Source of the DNA: Piper betle
Lineage: Eukaryota > Streptophyta > Magnoliopsida > Piperales > Piperaceae
Reading direction: 5' to 3'
Assembly (NCBI GenBank): GCA_033002965.1
Contig: JAURVB010008432.1
Coordinates: forward strand, 20,334 to 84,333
Length of the DNA stretch: 64,000 nt
Shown in pieces: positions 22,671 through 34,185 of this stretch (the first letter of the stretch is position 1; every line of letters begins with the position of its first letter). The notes under the pieces were generated by a model. That model did no database searches, was not told the DNA's origin, and saw only the letters and a program-made list of their open reading frames with translations. A program made the translations under genes and the position numbers.

Positions 22671-22683
22671 GGCTCTAATACCA
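22671..22683 (-). other. TRIM primer-binding site
   Basis: TGGTATTAGAGCC on the minus strand, 12 of 13 to the initiator-Met type. Confidence 0.7.
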
Positions 22684-22780
22684 TATTGAAATGAGTTCAT
22701 AGGCTTCTATCCAAAGTGTCTAGTCACTTTGAAAGGCTTAAAAACCCACGTGTAGAAAGAGACGTGAGACTATTCTAACA
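22684..22780 (-). repeat. TRIM 5' LTR
   Basis: 97 bp; on the minus strand begins TGTTAGAATAGTC and ends TTTCAATA before the primer site. Confidence 0.7.
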
Positions 22781-22999
22781 ACTTTGATACTATTTGTAAT
22801 GATCTTACTGGAGTACAAATTGATAAATCATTTCAATTGGTCACGATAAAGAACTATACGCCCCACTGAATTTTATTCCCGTATGTAAGTAGTAGATGTA
22901 AGACCTTTTTTTATCTTATACAAGTAGGTATTTAGATGTGAAACTAAATTTGGGAGATATCAAAATTGTGATTAAGAAAAATATAAATTGAAGATTACT

Positions 23000-25900
23000 T
23001 GTAACACACCACTTTCAACCTGGATACGAACCATACCATGATGTTATAATTCTAAAAATTATTCATTGGACTACTTTTCACACTTACTTTGCGGAGTAGA
23101 TTTCAAACCTCAAGAAGTATTAAGACGGTAACCTTATAGGGCATACATACAATGCATGCTAATTATACTATCATATAAAGTATTTTACACTTAAAGCTCC
23201 TAACACGAGCATTCCAATCCACAGGAGTGGCAACAGCTCTTCGGTAACTAAGAGGATGATTTTAAAGATGAAATGATCACTCTGAGTTACACAAAGGCGA
23301 CACCTCCAATGAAGCTAAAAGGTTGGGTTTTTCATAATGCGAATAATTGATCCAGTTCTTATACTTAGTTTTAATATTTGAATTAGGTGATTTATTTTAG
23401 ATTATACAAAACTTAAAGCTTCAACACAAGACTCGCGGTTACCTACTCCAACTTCCTGTTAGTCAAAATTAAATGCAAAGACCCATGCATCAACAAGTGT
23501 CAGGGCATTATACCCAAGCAATTGGTCTTCACATAGACCCTTCAAGCAGTGATAATAGTATGCTCCTTTAATCTACATTACTCTGCCATACACACACAGC
23601 TAGAACCAAATATATTTAGGATACCTGGTTTATTCCAACATCAGTTCTAAGACTTTGAGGCTTACACACACTACAGATGATACTTAGAATGCCCCAAAAT
23701 TAACACCCTACACGACAATAATAATAATACTAATAAAATAATGCTAAGGCATACAGAATATACATATGCACCCAACTTAAATAACATAAGGTTTAGGGCA
23801 CTACCCACTACATATTACACCTCATAATTCATGGTTCCCAAATACATAAGTCTCATAATCCCAAAATACATAAGTCATGCATCACACGAATCTACATAAT
23901 ACATAACACTAGGTATCATCCTCCGCCATGAGCATCTCGATCCGTCTACCTTATCCCCCACTAATATAGGCACTCACCTACATAGATATTGGAAATCTAT
24001 TAGTAATCAAACAAGTTTGAATATCAGCCTAAAAATGACTACTGATACTAAATACTGGCAAATATGTATCTTAATACCCATGAAAAATCATGAAACTTCT
24101 ATAAAACCACACAAGGCAATAAACATAGACCGACACAACCAACATAAAAAATAAGTCAGAGCAACTCAATGCCTTCATAAATACATATTTATACATTTAC
24201 GTCCTCACATCTTTCATATATCGCTCGTCATGGTACTCAGGTGGCTTGGACTAATGTCAAGTTAGTACCACAATTTTTACAAACATGCTGCATTGCAATA
24301 CCCTCATATATTGCACTTAAGATGTAAAAGAGTACTATTATAATTCTTACATCTTCATACTATTCACTCTCTTATCCGTAAAACCGCAAAACTATAATAT
24401 TTAGATACTAGATTTAGGTAGGGGCTTACATTATAATTTTTTTAGATCTTTAGTTTGAAAATCAACAAAGGATCTCATTCTTTTAATTTTATTAAATTAT
24501 GCAAAACTTGTCTAAATGGTGCGACATTAGAGGGATCTGATAAAACACCGCTGACGTCATTTTGCACCTAAAACTCATTTGAAAACCTCAATCAGAGAGT
24601 TAAACAGAGGTGAAGCAGTGGATCCTATAGACCTAGATGAGTCGAGCTCGTCTTTCTAACTTAGCGAGCTCACTAACTGTATCTTGGTAAAAAGATGAAA
24701 CCCGAACATGCACAGTACTAAAATACTTCAACACATGCACATAAGTAAAATACTTAATTAACTTAATTAATTTAAGGGTTGCAAATATACTTAATGGAAA
24801 ATTACCCACTTTGGACCAAACCCTAACTTAATCAAATGGGTTTAACTGGACGATTTTTCTGACGGGGCAAACAATATCTAAATGGTCTAAAAATTGGACT
24901 AGTGGGCCCCGACTTCCTAAGGCTCATACAAACAAATCTCCATGGGCTCGCTCATGGGCCAACACCATGAACGAGGCCCACTAATTCAAGGCTAAGGTGT
25001 TGAGAGCAGTGTTCATGGGTCGCATACCAAATTTCTTAAGATTTGTCCATGGGCTTGGAGACTCTAAATGGGCCTGCGTAAAATATTTAAGTTATCTAAT
25101 ACCATAATATTTGATTCTCTAAACTTTAGATCCAAATTCCAAGTATTTAGGCCTTAGTAGATTAGGGAATGGGAGGCATTGGCAAATACATTTCTAGAGT
25201 TGGCAGACCTACACGGCTTAGTGAATTTCTACCGAAAAATTTACATAACCAATGGCTACCTAATTTTAGAATGATAAAATAGGGACACAAATTAAGGTGT
25301 GGGTAAAATCTAAGGAAGCATTACCGCCAAACAACTAGGTTTTGAGATTTTGGAACTAGAGCTAAGGAATTAGGATTTCACGCCACATTTCTATGGGCTC
25401 CACAAAACCTAATTAATTAACTACGTAAATTATTTTTAACTTAGCCCAAAATTTACTGAGTTCCAGTAAACACTTAGTAGGTCTTTATGTGTTTTAGGCC
25501 TAAGTAGCCAACATAGTGGTATTTGGTCCTCTAAACTTTTAGATCCAAATTCAAATTATTTAGGCCATAATAGATTAGGGAATGGGAGGCATTAGTTAGG
25601 ACATTTCTAGAGTTGGTTGTACCTACACAGCTTGGTGAATTCCTACTAAAATATATACATAATCAATGGATACCAAATTTTAGGATGATAAAATAAGGGC
25701 ACAACCTAAGGTTTAGGTAAAATACAATGAAATTTTACCATGAAATTTTACCAGCAAACAACTAGGTTTTGAGATTTTGCAACCAGAGCTAAGGAGCTAA
25801 GGCATTACCTTACATTCCTGTTTACTCCACAAAACCTAATTAATTAACTAACTAAATGATATTTAACATAACCCAAAATTTAATGAATTCCAGTAGACAC

Positions 25901-27357
25901 TTATTAAGTCATTATGTGATTTTTTGACAGATTTCATGGTGCTTTTTTGCATGCTCAATAAATAGCAAAATAGCATACCACAGCATAGCACAACAATCAC
26001 ACATCATGCATATTCCAGTTTTTAGGGTTTCGTTCAAGCCCTTAGTGGTATTTATTTAGCCTATAATTTATAATTAGTTAGTGAGAATACCAACCTAGAA
26101 TCAAGCAAAATATTGTCGCAAAAGAAGACCTCAAACAATGTGTAAAAATTGGGAAAATGGACGGCCAGGTCACTGTAAAAAGGAAAGTCGTCGCCTTTCA
26201 CCACGTTTAGCTCTCATACATGCTTATAGAGGCATAATGAAACAAAACAATCTGCATAAAACATGTAGATCTATTAGTAATGAGCATAATGAAATAATAA
26301 TCATGCAAAATGAAGTTGTACATCATGTGATACATAAAATCTACCAAAACAATGCATATCCTTATACATTTATCATACAAAAATCATAACTATTTTTATA
26401 CATATGCAAATGATGTGATTCCAAGCCTAACACGATCCTAATAAATAGATATATATGAATACAATAGTAGACAAATAAGAACACATCAAAACCGTATACA
26501 AACATATATAGAAATTTTGGGAAGAGACAAAAATGAGGGAGTTTTACCACACTAAGGGCTAGGAGGAGGTCTTCTTGGGCTTCTTACCCCAAAATCTTCC
26601 ACTTCTAAGAGGTTTAGGAGGGTGGTGGAGGAAGTGGAGGAGAGGAGGATGTGGGTGGAGGTTGGAGGTGTAAGAAGCAAAGGGGTAAAATTGGCCGGAG
26701 ATGAGGGGGTAGTTATAGCCACAAAACAGGCCCCAGTGCGAGGATGCTGCCAAGGCACCTTGGAGCTGGCTTCTACCAAGCACGCAAGGTGGAGTGAACC
26801 AAATTGCACATAAAGTTCGGTCATGTGCCAAGGCGCAAGGGCACTCTCAGGGCACCTTTGTATGGGTTGGGAAAAAGTGGGAAACCCTAATTTGAGCATG
26901 AAGCGCTGGCAGGGTGCCTTTGCGCCCAAACTAAGCCAGGAAAAATCTTCAGGCACCAAAGCATGAGCACTAATAGGGCACCTTTGCACAGGGCATAGTT
27001 TATGCTCAGCTAGGGTTCGCACCCATAGGGCAGTTGGATGACCTTGAGAACTATGTTGTGGGCCCCATGGGCTTAGGAACTATCTTAAAGGGTTCTAAAT
27101 ACAAGACAACGATATAGACTCACGAGGGACATGGTCCTAAACTTAATTAGACTGACTATAAAAAATAAAAAATATGAGTAGGGACAACGCATTGTCTGAT
27201 AGGGCGGTGCCAAGCACTCTGGGAGATTATGGTCGAGGCTCTTGCATATCATACCATATATAAGCATGCAGTGAAAAAGGTCGGGCAAAACAACTCAATC
27301 CAGGATCAAAAACCAAACCGATATTAAAATCATCCGGTGAAAAGCTTGAGTTTTATA
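23000..27357 (-). mobile_element. Probable solo LTR, minus strand, about 4.36 kb
   Basis: Begins TGTAACACAC and ends near TTGAGTTTTATA, the same arrangement as the chromovirus LTR at 48053-51820 (TGTAACACC...TTTTACA on the plus strand). Internal blocks correspond in order: a GCGATGATCACTC-like phrase followed by gene-free spacer, TTCTTACTACTTAGTT-like phrase, GGCACTCACCTACAT, the ATTAAAT.ATG.AAAA phrase, the TAGATCCAAATT/CTAGAGTT phrase, and an AG-rich promoter-proximal part near 26560-26680 matching 51170-51300. No gag or pol part lies within. No clean target duplication was found (TTACT left, TTATC right). About 410 bp are tandemly duplicated inside. Confidence 0.65.
25095..25925. repeat. 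~413-bp tandem duplication inside the LTR
   Basis: Two successive copies share TCTAAACTTTAGATCCAAATT, AGATTAGGGAATGGGAGGCA, AACAACTAGGTTTTGAGATT and the final ACTTAGTAGGTC/ACTTATTAAGTC phrase. Copies start near 25095 and 25508; they are clearly diverged, so the duplication is old. Confidence 0.7.
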
Positions 27358-27825
27358 TTATCATCTTCCATTGTCAACCTTAGCATGAACATTATGTCGA
27401 TGCTGAAATTGATAGCCTAGACGATAATATGTGGAACACTGATGACTAGATGATAGTTTGTACACTATGAATATCAGTAATTATACAAGATGGTCAGCAT
27501 TGGATGGATCATAAGCAAACATGATAATGCCTAATTACCATAAACATCTGAAAATTATCAGCTTGCCCTATGTACATATCTATGTATGTACAATGGCAAT
27601 GACATTAAAATTGAAAACTTTTATGGGCGCTTTATCAATCCGGTTGAGCTTTTGTCACATGACATTATTAGGAAGAACTTAAAAGAAAGAAATTAGCAGT
27701 ATAGATTGTTTAGAGTTGTATTCAATCAGTTTGTGCTGTCGACTAGGATCAAATATCATATTTCATACAGCAAATTAAGAAGAATAATTGAGAAGATGTT
27801 ATCAAACCTGACTCCTGAAGTGACA

Positions 27826-28263
27826 CTACAAAAGACCCTCCCAAGTTAACATCCTGAGATATACTTGTGATGTGAGGCCATAATGATCATCTTTGGCATG
27901 GGTTATTAACAGCAGACAAATTGAACTATTGTCGACCCACCCAAATGCCTCAAGTTTATTTGGCTGATTCTCGAGAACAAATGCATCACTTAGCAAAGTA
28001 TACTGGATCTTGTCCATTGAGAGTGGCTTACTGTGATCAACTAGCATTAAAACGTTAATCAAACAATTAGACCAATCGAATACATAATGTATAGCTAGCA
28101 AATTCTTGTATAAGTACAATATGTCAAGATCTAAATATCTAGATTGTAGTCTTCTCAAGAGAATAATTATGGGCATCCTAGAAAACTTCTTTGACTTTAC
28201 AAAACCCAGAGTGTGTTCTACTCTACAGCTTCCCTGGTCAAATTCACGGATGACTCCTTCAAA
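27826..28263 (-). pseudogene. Unidentified coding-like open frame, 145 codons
   Basis: On the minus strand an open frame runs from just after a stop at 28264 to a stop at 27826; its first ATG is at 28176 (116 codons). The translation is not low-complexity: it starts FEGVIREFDQGSCRVEHTLG and ends with AKDDHYGLTSQVYLRMLTWE plus GLL, and has a Leu-rich middle. I do not recognise a family. No good splice partner was found, and the neighbouring frames are closed, so it could be a single decayed exon of a host gene or chance. Codon use looks more gene-like than that of other frames of this length in the AT-rich parts of the window. Confidence 0.3.
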
Positions 28264-29298
28264 CTATCCGAAAGTAATTTAAGTTTATCAAACGTTTCAT
28301 TTTTTTTAATTTAGGGACAACAAAATTTTAAAATAACGTAAATCATATAATTATCAATTAAAAGTGTCACAAGCAAAATATGCTAATTAACTTCATATAT
28401 AATTTAATAAATAATATAATTGATTCTGAGTCGGCTCCACACAATTATAGCATGTTGAGTCGAGTCCTGCGTTAATAATCCATGGTCGGCGTTCATGGTC
28501 TTATGGAGCACAGTAAGCAAAACCAGAATCGCCATGATTGAAGGGGTTTTACAAATTAATCAACGTACAGACCAATCAAACTTGCAATCAGGACGCAGGT
28601 TCATGAGGAGCTTAGCAGTTTGCACTTTTGACGTTTGCAGGCGGAGTGGTTGGACTAGGAGCGGAAGTTGAGTAATGGCTATTCATAATATATACTAGTG
28701 TTACGTAATACACAGATACAAGAATGGTTTTGTTATTTGAAACGCGCTTGCTCTCGACATATAACATGCAACATGTACATTTTCTTTTACGTATCATAAC
28801 TACGACCTAGATAAGAGAGGATGTTTGCGAGCACAACCAATGTATCATATTGAACACTACTTCGAAATATACACATAGAATTGAACATTCAGCCTTGTAG
28901 AAACTGAGTTTCCAAACAAACTTTTTAAACTCATCTTCCATTCCTAAAACAGTATTACGGACTTTTCAATGTCCCTGTACCCATTGAGAACTTTCAACAA
29001 CAAACTTCATCAAAAAACAATAATTCTTACAGGCTAATCCTTAACATTCAATCAAGGTAACATAAAGATGATAGATGCAAGCTGTAAGAGCCAATGCGTC
29101 CATACAAAATAGCAGATCAATCGATTTGTTTATTATAGGCCACTAAAGAAGAAGATAAATGATGGTGATAAGCAAGAGCTCATCAGCAGTTAATTGTTGC
29201 TGGGTAGACCTTACAACCGCTATTGGGAACTCTAGGCTTAATCCATATTATCCTGCAATGACTTGATTGACATAAAGTCGTCTCAATCTAGTTGCTTT
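28264..29298. other. Intergenic, nothing recognised
   Basis: No bounded repeat or coding region was seen. Confidence 0.4.
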
Positions 29299-29752
29299 CC
29301 TCTTTAAATGGCTAGAGGCCCATGAGAGACGAAAGCTTCTATAAAATACTACTATATGGGGGCAAGTCTCCTCATGGGACTCCCTTGGGTCATTAGACAA
29401 ATCTTTAAGCAACAGACAACATTAACCCAGTGATAATTATCATTTAATATTAGGTCCTTGTGTTGTTTTTTTTGTCTCAGATTAGGTTCTTGTGCTACAA
29501 TCCATGAACAAGTCATCTTATGAAACGTGTGATTTATGCGAACGACTTAATATGGTTCATTGTCCTCTTTAAATATCTGGTGGCCCATGAGAGTCGAAAG
29601 CTTCTATAAAATACTACATATATGGGGGCAAGTCCCCTCATGGGACTTCCTTGGGTCATTAGACAAATCTTTAAGCAACAGACAACATTAGCCCAGTGAC
29701 CATTATCATTTCATATTAGGTCTTTGTGTTGTTTTTTTGTCTGGGATCATAG

Positions 29753-30199
29753 TTGTAAAAATTGGGATTGAACGTTGAATTTGATTGGAAGGGAATTATT
29801 GAATTTGACCCATTCATGAAAAATAAGATAAAAATTGGTAAATATCAGTGGGTTATTAATTATAAAAAATATTATATTAATGTTATGGTATATATTATAT
29901 TTTTATAGTATTTTTTCACATATTTTTAGATTTTTGTTAATTATTTGGATTTAATTATTATTTTTTACTTGATCGAGTCAACTTTTAATAACGAAAATTC
30001 TACTAACCATTTCTTTCCCCCTACCCCCCACCTTTACCGCCTCCCCCATGCCCACACCTCTCGCCACCCATCCTTCCCCCGCCCGGTCCCCCGGCCTCTC
30101 AAATCAGCCGATTTATGGACAGATTTGTACCATGATCGATTTGCATGCTTTTTAAAACAAAATCCTTCCGATCCGATTTAAATCGGCCAATTTTTGCAA
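29753..30199. mobile_element. TIR element carrying an LTR-derived fragment
   Basis: Ends TTGTAAAAATTGG and CCAATTTTTGCAA form 13-bp inverted repeats with one mismatch; weaker similarity (CTGGGA...TCCCAG) extends outwards. Its centre (about 29800-30070) matches the upstream part of the solo-LTR family: GGGTTATTAATTATA, TTTTTAGATTTTTGTTAATTA, GATCGAGTCAACTTTTA and a C-rich run like 34600-34680. Boundaries and superfamily are unsettled. Confidence 0.45.
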
Positions 30200-30358
30200 T
30201 TGTGTCCCAGATTAGGTTCTTGTATTGCAATCCATGAACAAGTCATCTTATTAAACCTGTGATTTATGCGAAGGACTTAATATAGTTCATTGTCCACTTC
30301 AAATGGCTGGAGGCCCACGAGAGAAGAAAGCTTCTACAAAATACTACGTATATGGGGG

Positions 30359-30625
30359 TAGGGGTGCTAATCGAGCGAGCAAGCTGATCTCAACTTGTAT
30401 TCGAACTCAACTCGAATAGTTCGAAACTCGTTCAAACTCAACTCGAGATCGAACGAGTTTTAAACATACATGCTCGAATTCAACTCGAATATCTTTTATG
30501 TGTTCTAGCTCGACTCGTATTCGAATACACTTGAGCTCGATTAAAAGTCAAAAGTCCCTCACGACCTTGAGGTCATCAAGGTGAATACTTACCATCTCAA
30601 CTATCTCACTTCTTTGTTATTATAT

Positions 30626-30674
<49 letters not shown>

Positions 30675-30883
30675 AAAATATATTATTATATTATTTTATT
30701 CAGTCGAGTTCGAGTTATAACCGAGTCGAGTCGAGTCGAACACGACCTTGCTCAAGCTCGGCTCGTAAGATTCGAGTTCGAGTCATGTTCGAGCTCAAGC
30801 ATTTAAATATCGAGTTTCGAGTCGAGTCAAGCCGAGCCGAACGCTAAATATTCACGAGCTAGCTCGCTCAATTAACAACCCAT
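30359..30883. mobile_element. hAT-like MITE, 525 bp, with TG/TA microsatellite
   Basis: Left end TAGGGGTGCTAATCGAGCGA, right end (reverse) ATGGGTTGTTAATTGAGCGA: imperfect terminal inverted repeats. Flanking 8-mers TATGGGGG (30351-30358) and AATGGGGG (30884-30891) match at seven of eight. Interior is built from TCGA-rich motifs (GAGTCGAGTCGAGTCGAAC type) and holds a (TG)n(TA)n run at 30625-30668. No coding capacity. Confidence 0.7.
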
Positions 30884-31083
30884 AATGGGGGCATGTCTCC
30901 TCTTCGGACTCCCTTAGGTCATTTGACAAATCTTTAAGCAACAGACAACATTAGCCCAGTGATAACCATCATTTAATATTAGGTCCTTGTGTGTTTTTTG
31001 TCCCAGGTTAGGTTCTTGTGTTACAATCCATTAACAAGTCATCTTATAAAATGTGTGATTTATGTGAAGGACTTAATATATTA

Positions 31084-31938
31084 CGTTGTTAATTTTTGAA
31101 TTTATTTTTATTCCAAGTCAAACTACGCAGATAACTCTATTCTGACTTGTTTGCCAACAAGTCATATAAAATGTTCAATGAACATGATAATATTTTCCTT
31201 CGGTATACTAAATCAAAATGTTTTAAAATACTGAAAATATTTAATCTATTGATTTCAATTGTCAAAAAGAGCAATATTTACCTGTAATTTAAAATTATTA
31301 TCTTTTGTTTACTAAATTTAAAAATTATTATAAATAAATCAGAGTACTCTAAATCAACTTCACTCCATAGTATACGCCAAGTCAAATAAGTCTAAATTCA
31401 ATTCATGATATGACTAATTGTCACCCTGTACAAGCATGATATTAATTTATTCCAAAGTTTAGGGCAAGTATGATTGAAATATTTGTATGATTGCTCTAAT
31501 TTGAAGTGATTTTAGTACATCATACTGGATTAGATAGTAAATTAATACATAATTCCTTGAAAAAATCATGAGTCAATTTATTTGCCCTAAAATTTCATTT
31601 TATTAGTTAAAAATAAAAAGTATGGTTAAGAAGATTAGAATTAAATACACTGTGGAAGCATTGAAAACTTTACTAGCATTTTAGGCTAATTTTATATATA
31701 TCTCATTGTTACTTAAATACAAAGAATGTTAGAAAGTCGTCAATGTTATAAAGTAAATACTTAATTCAGTTAATAATGATCTCCATGTACAAAGTTAACA
31801 AGTAGCTGTGGTGGGTGGTGGTTGAAGATTTCATGATAACAACCCCCTTATATTAAAAGGTAGGGTATTTTTTTTCCCACCTTTCATTGTGATATTTTGG
31901 CCCGACAATAGTTGTATGACCTCAGTAATACTTAATTT

Positions 31939-31970
<32 letters not shown>

Positions 31971-32344
31971 TAATTATTATTATTATTATTTATTATACGA
32001 AACGTGTTAGAGTGTAAGTTAACCCAAATTAAACTTTTTAAAAGCATTCATAGATTTTAATTGATTTATAATTACACTACTTGAATTAAAGGTTTTTACA
32101 ATAATACTTACATGATTTAGATTTTTATATATAGATATTTATTTATTTATTATTTTTTATAAAGAAATCTTATAAAAAATACAATAATTTATTTAAAAAT
32201 TTTACTTACTAAAATTAAATTTACTAATAATATTTGTATACAATTATATTTTTTGATAAAATTAAATAAATATTTATTATATTTATTTAAAAACTTGTAA
32301 TATTTTTTAAAAAAATTTATATATTTATATAAAAAATCTGTCTT
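31084..32344. other. AT-rich intergenic stretch with an AAT/ATT repeat pair
   Basis: (AAT)n at about 31940-31969 is followed directly by (ATT)n to 31994, so the pair can fold back. The part from 31995 to 32340 resembles 44720-45080 (AAACGTGTTAGAGTGTAAGTT against AAAAGTGTCGGAGTATAATT, then TAATTACACTACTTGAATTAAA against TAATCATATTACTTAAATTAAA), a dispersed repeat without visible ends. Confidence 0.45.
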
Positions 32345-32760
32345 TGTGTTTACACCTGATCGCCTTAGGGTGTCAACACTGAGGGGCACACAACTTACGC
32401 TAGATGCAAGGGTGCCCTCCCAGCCACCTCTCCCCTCCCCCACCCCAATCTACCCCCGCGCTTACCACCTCGGCAGTGGCGTGACACCACCACCCCAATC
32501 CATCTCACCGCCACTTTCGCACACCAACAAGCCAACCCAAACCCCGCTTGCCCACCTCGGCCGCAAGCCACCTCATCTGTTGCACGTCCACATCCATCTA
32601 GTCCACGCCACTACTTCAGCCCGAGTAACACCGCGGCCACCCCTCAGCCCTTGTGGTCGTCACGCCCTTGCTAGTGCACCATCGTGGCAACCACGACCAC
32701 CGCCCACCACTCATGTGCCCCGCGGCACCACCCTGGCTTTGCCCCACATGCGAGTGTAGC
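32345..32760. other. C-rich island
   Basis: Sharp change from AT-rich to C-rich sequence with CCACC/CACCC runs, then back. A 137-codon open frame (32346-32759, plus strand) translates to Pro/His/Thr/Ser low complexity without a domain. I take it as composition. Origin unknown; it could be captured DNA in the neighbouring CACTA-like element. Confidence 0.35.
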
Positions 32761-32779
32761 GTGCCACGATATATTATTA

Positions 32780-33072
32780 AAAACAAAGAATTTCTTACCG
32801 AACTTTGATGATAAATATTTACCATAGATCTATGCCATTAATATCCAGTGACTATCTGCAGCCATTTTGTCACAGAAATTTAGTGATATTTTAAACCTAA
32901 AATATTTCAGTGATGATTTATTACCGTTTTGCCATGTAGCTTTATTAGATGGGAAACCTTCTGTCTTCAAAATTTTTCGCGACAAAGTCATTGACAAACA
33001 CTCTTTTGTTACTAAAATTTACCCTTTTAGCACTAAAAATTTCAGTGGCAAATGAGGATTTTTCCACTAGTG
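32780..33072 (-). mobile_element. CACTA-like element terminus
   Basis: The minus strand from 33072 reads CACTAGTGGAAAAATCCTCA and then repeats motifs of the type GCCACTGAAATTTTTAGTG and CACTAAAATATC, i.e. CACTA end with subterminal repeats. The opposite end was not found, so this is a fragment or a truncated element. Confidence 0.45.
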
Positions 33073-34185
33073 GTAATTTTATAGTGTATATTAAGTATAT
33101 AGAATTGTGGAAAAAACATAAATTTTTTGTAGTGAGTATAAAAATCATGAGTTTGTAATGTTGATTAGTGCCTAGGGATTGATTAGAATATATATAATTA
33201 GCTTGGGGGGGGGGTGGAAGGAGCAATATATAGTTTGAGAAAATCAAGACAATGTTGTAACACCCTGATTTGGCCCATAAAGCAAACTAAATTGAACTAA
33301 TAAATTTCGGGACAATAATTCATAATCTATTAAAATGAAAACTAACAAAAGAAAGACCTAACCACTCAAGACATCAAAAGACATAACTCGAGGGAATTTA
33401 ATGCGCAGACAACACTTAAATTCATGCAAGACACCTAGGGTTTGGCTTATGCAAGTAAAACATCTTAAATGTGTCAATTTTACAGAGGAGACTAAGTTTT
33501 ATGAGAAAATCCTGCAGAGTTTCTCCTTTAAATAGGATGATAGAAAAAAAATTAGACAACCTATATAATTATCATTGAATAACAAAACAATCACAGAACA
33601 ATTGATAATATCATCTGTCATTCACAAAAACATTTCCAAAGTGCTACACCATATTTTCAGACCATTCTTAATACATTTAACAAAACTTTCACATTCATCA
33701 CGCTGTTGGCTTGCCTGGTCTTCACATTGGCCCTTCTTTTACAACTACAAATCATAGAAGTGCCTCCAACCTTTGTTCCTTCTTTGCTCTGTTTACCTGC
33801 ACAAGCAATATGATTTTACGTACTTTTATATTTATTTAACCATCAGGTTCAAGACTTCGGATCTTGAAGAGACTTGCACAAAATAAGTTTGACCTGTGTA
33901 CCCAAAGTATTTTGTATGCAAAACAAGGAAAATATAGTGAGATAAATAAAAACTAGTACAAAATGACAGATGATATGCTTTATATCATGAGGCATAAGCT
34001 AGCAAGGTTCACAGCAAAAGTCTCAAAGCTACATGACCACAACATCATCACATAGTCCGTAGTCTAAAGACATCATCATAAGTATGCCATATATATCAAA
34101 AATAAAAGCAGTCCCAAAGGGACACGATATAACAAGCCAAAGGCCCACAACACCAAAAGTCGGCCAACATCCACAAGAGTCTTCC

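Larger units (their letters stand above)
22388..22780 (-). mobile_element. TRIM retroelement, 393 bp, TSD ACTTT
   Basis: Direct repeats 22388-22505 and 22684-22780 share GGGCTCCTATCCAAA-like and GTGAGACTATTCTAACA-like blocks and end ...AACA. Beside the right repeat the minus strand reads TGGTATTAGAGCC (primer site, one mismatch), and beside the left repeat GCGTGAGGGAA (polypurine tract), so it runs right to left with an interior of about 180 bp. Both flanks carry ACTTT (22383-22387; 22781-22785), a perfect 5-bp duplication. The size is typical for TRIMs; no protein is encoded. Confidence 0.8.
29299..31083. repeat. Three tandem copies of a ~265-bp repeat, two of them with insertions
   Basis: Copies begin near 29299, 29564 and 30294 with CCTCTTTAAATGGCTGGAGG-like sequence and share CGAAAGCTTCTATAAAATAC, GACTCCCTTGGGTCATT, AAGCAACAGACAACATTA and GATTAGGTTCTTGTG. 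Copy 2 carries about 465 bp of foreign DNA (around 29741-30205) and copy 3 about 533 bp (30359-30891); without them all three are 257-265 bp. Confidence 0.8.

Noticed and set aside
26552..27022. 156-codon minus-strand frame
   Set aside because: Lies in the promoter-proximal part of a minus-strand LTR; the equivalent part of 48053-51820 does not keep the frame.
32346..32759. 137-codon plus-strand frame
   Set aside because: Pro/His/Thr-rich low complexity in a C-rich island, no domain.
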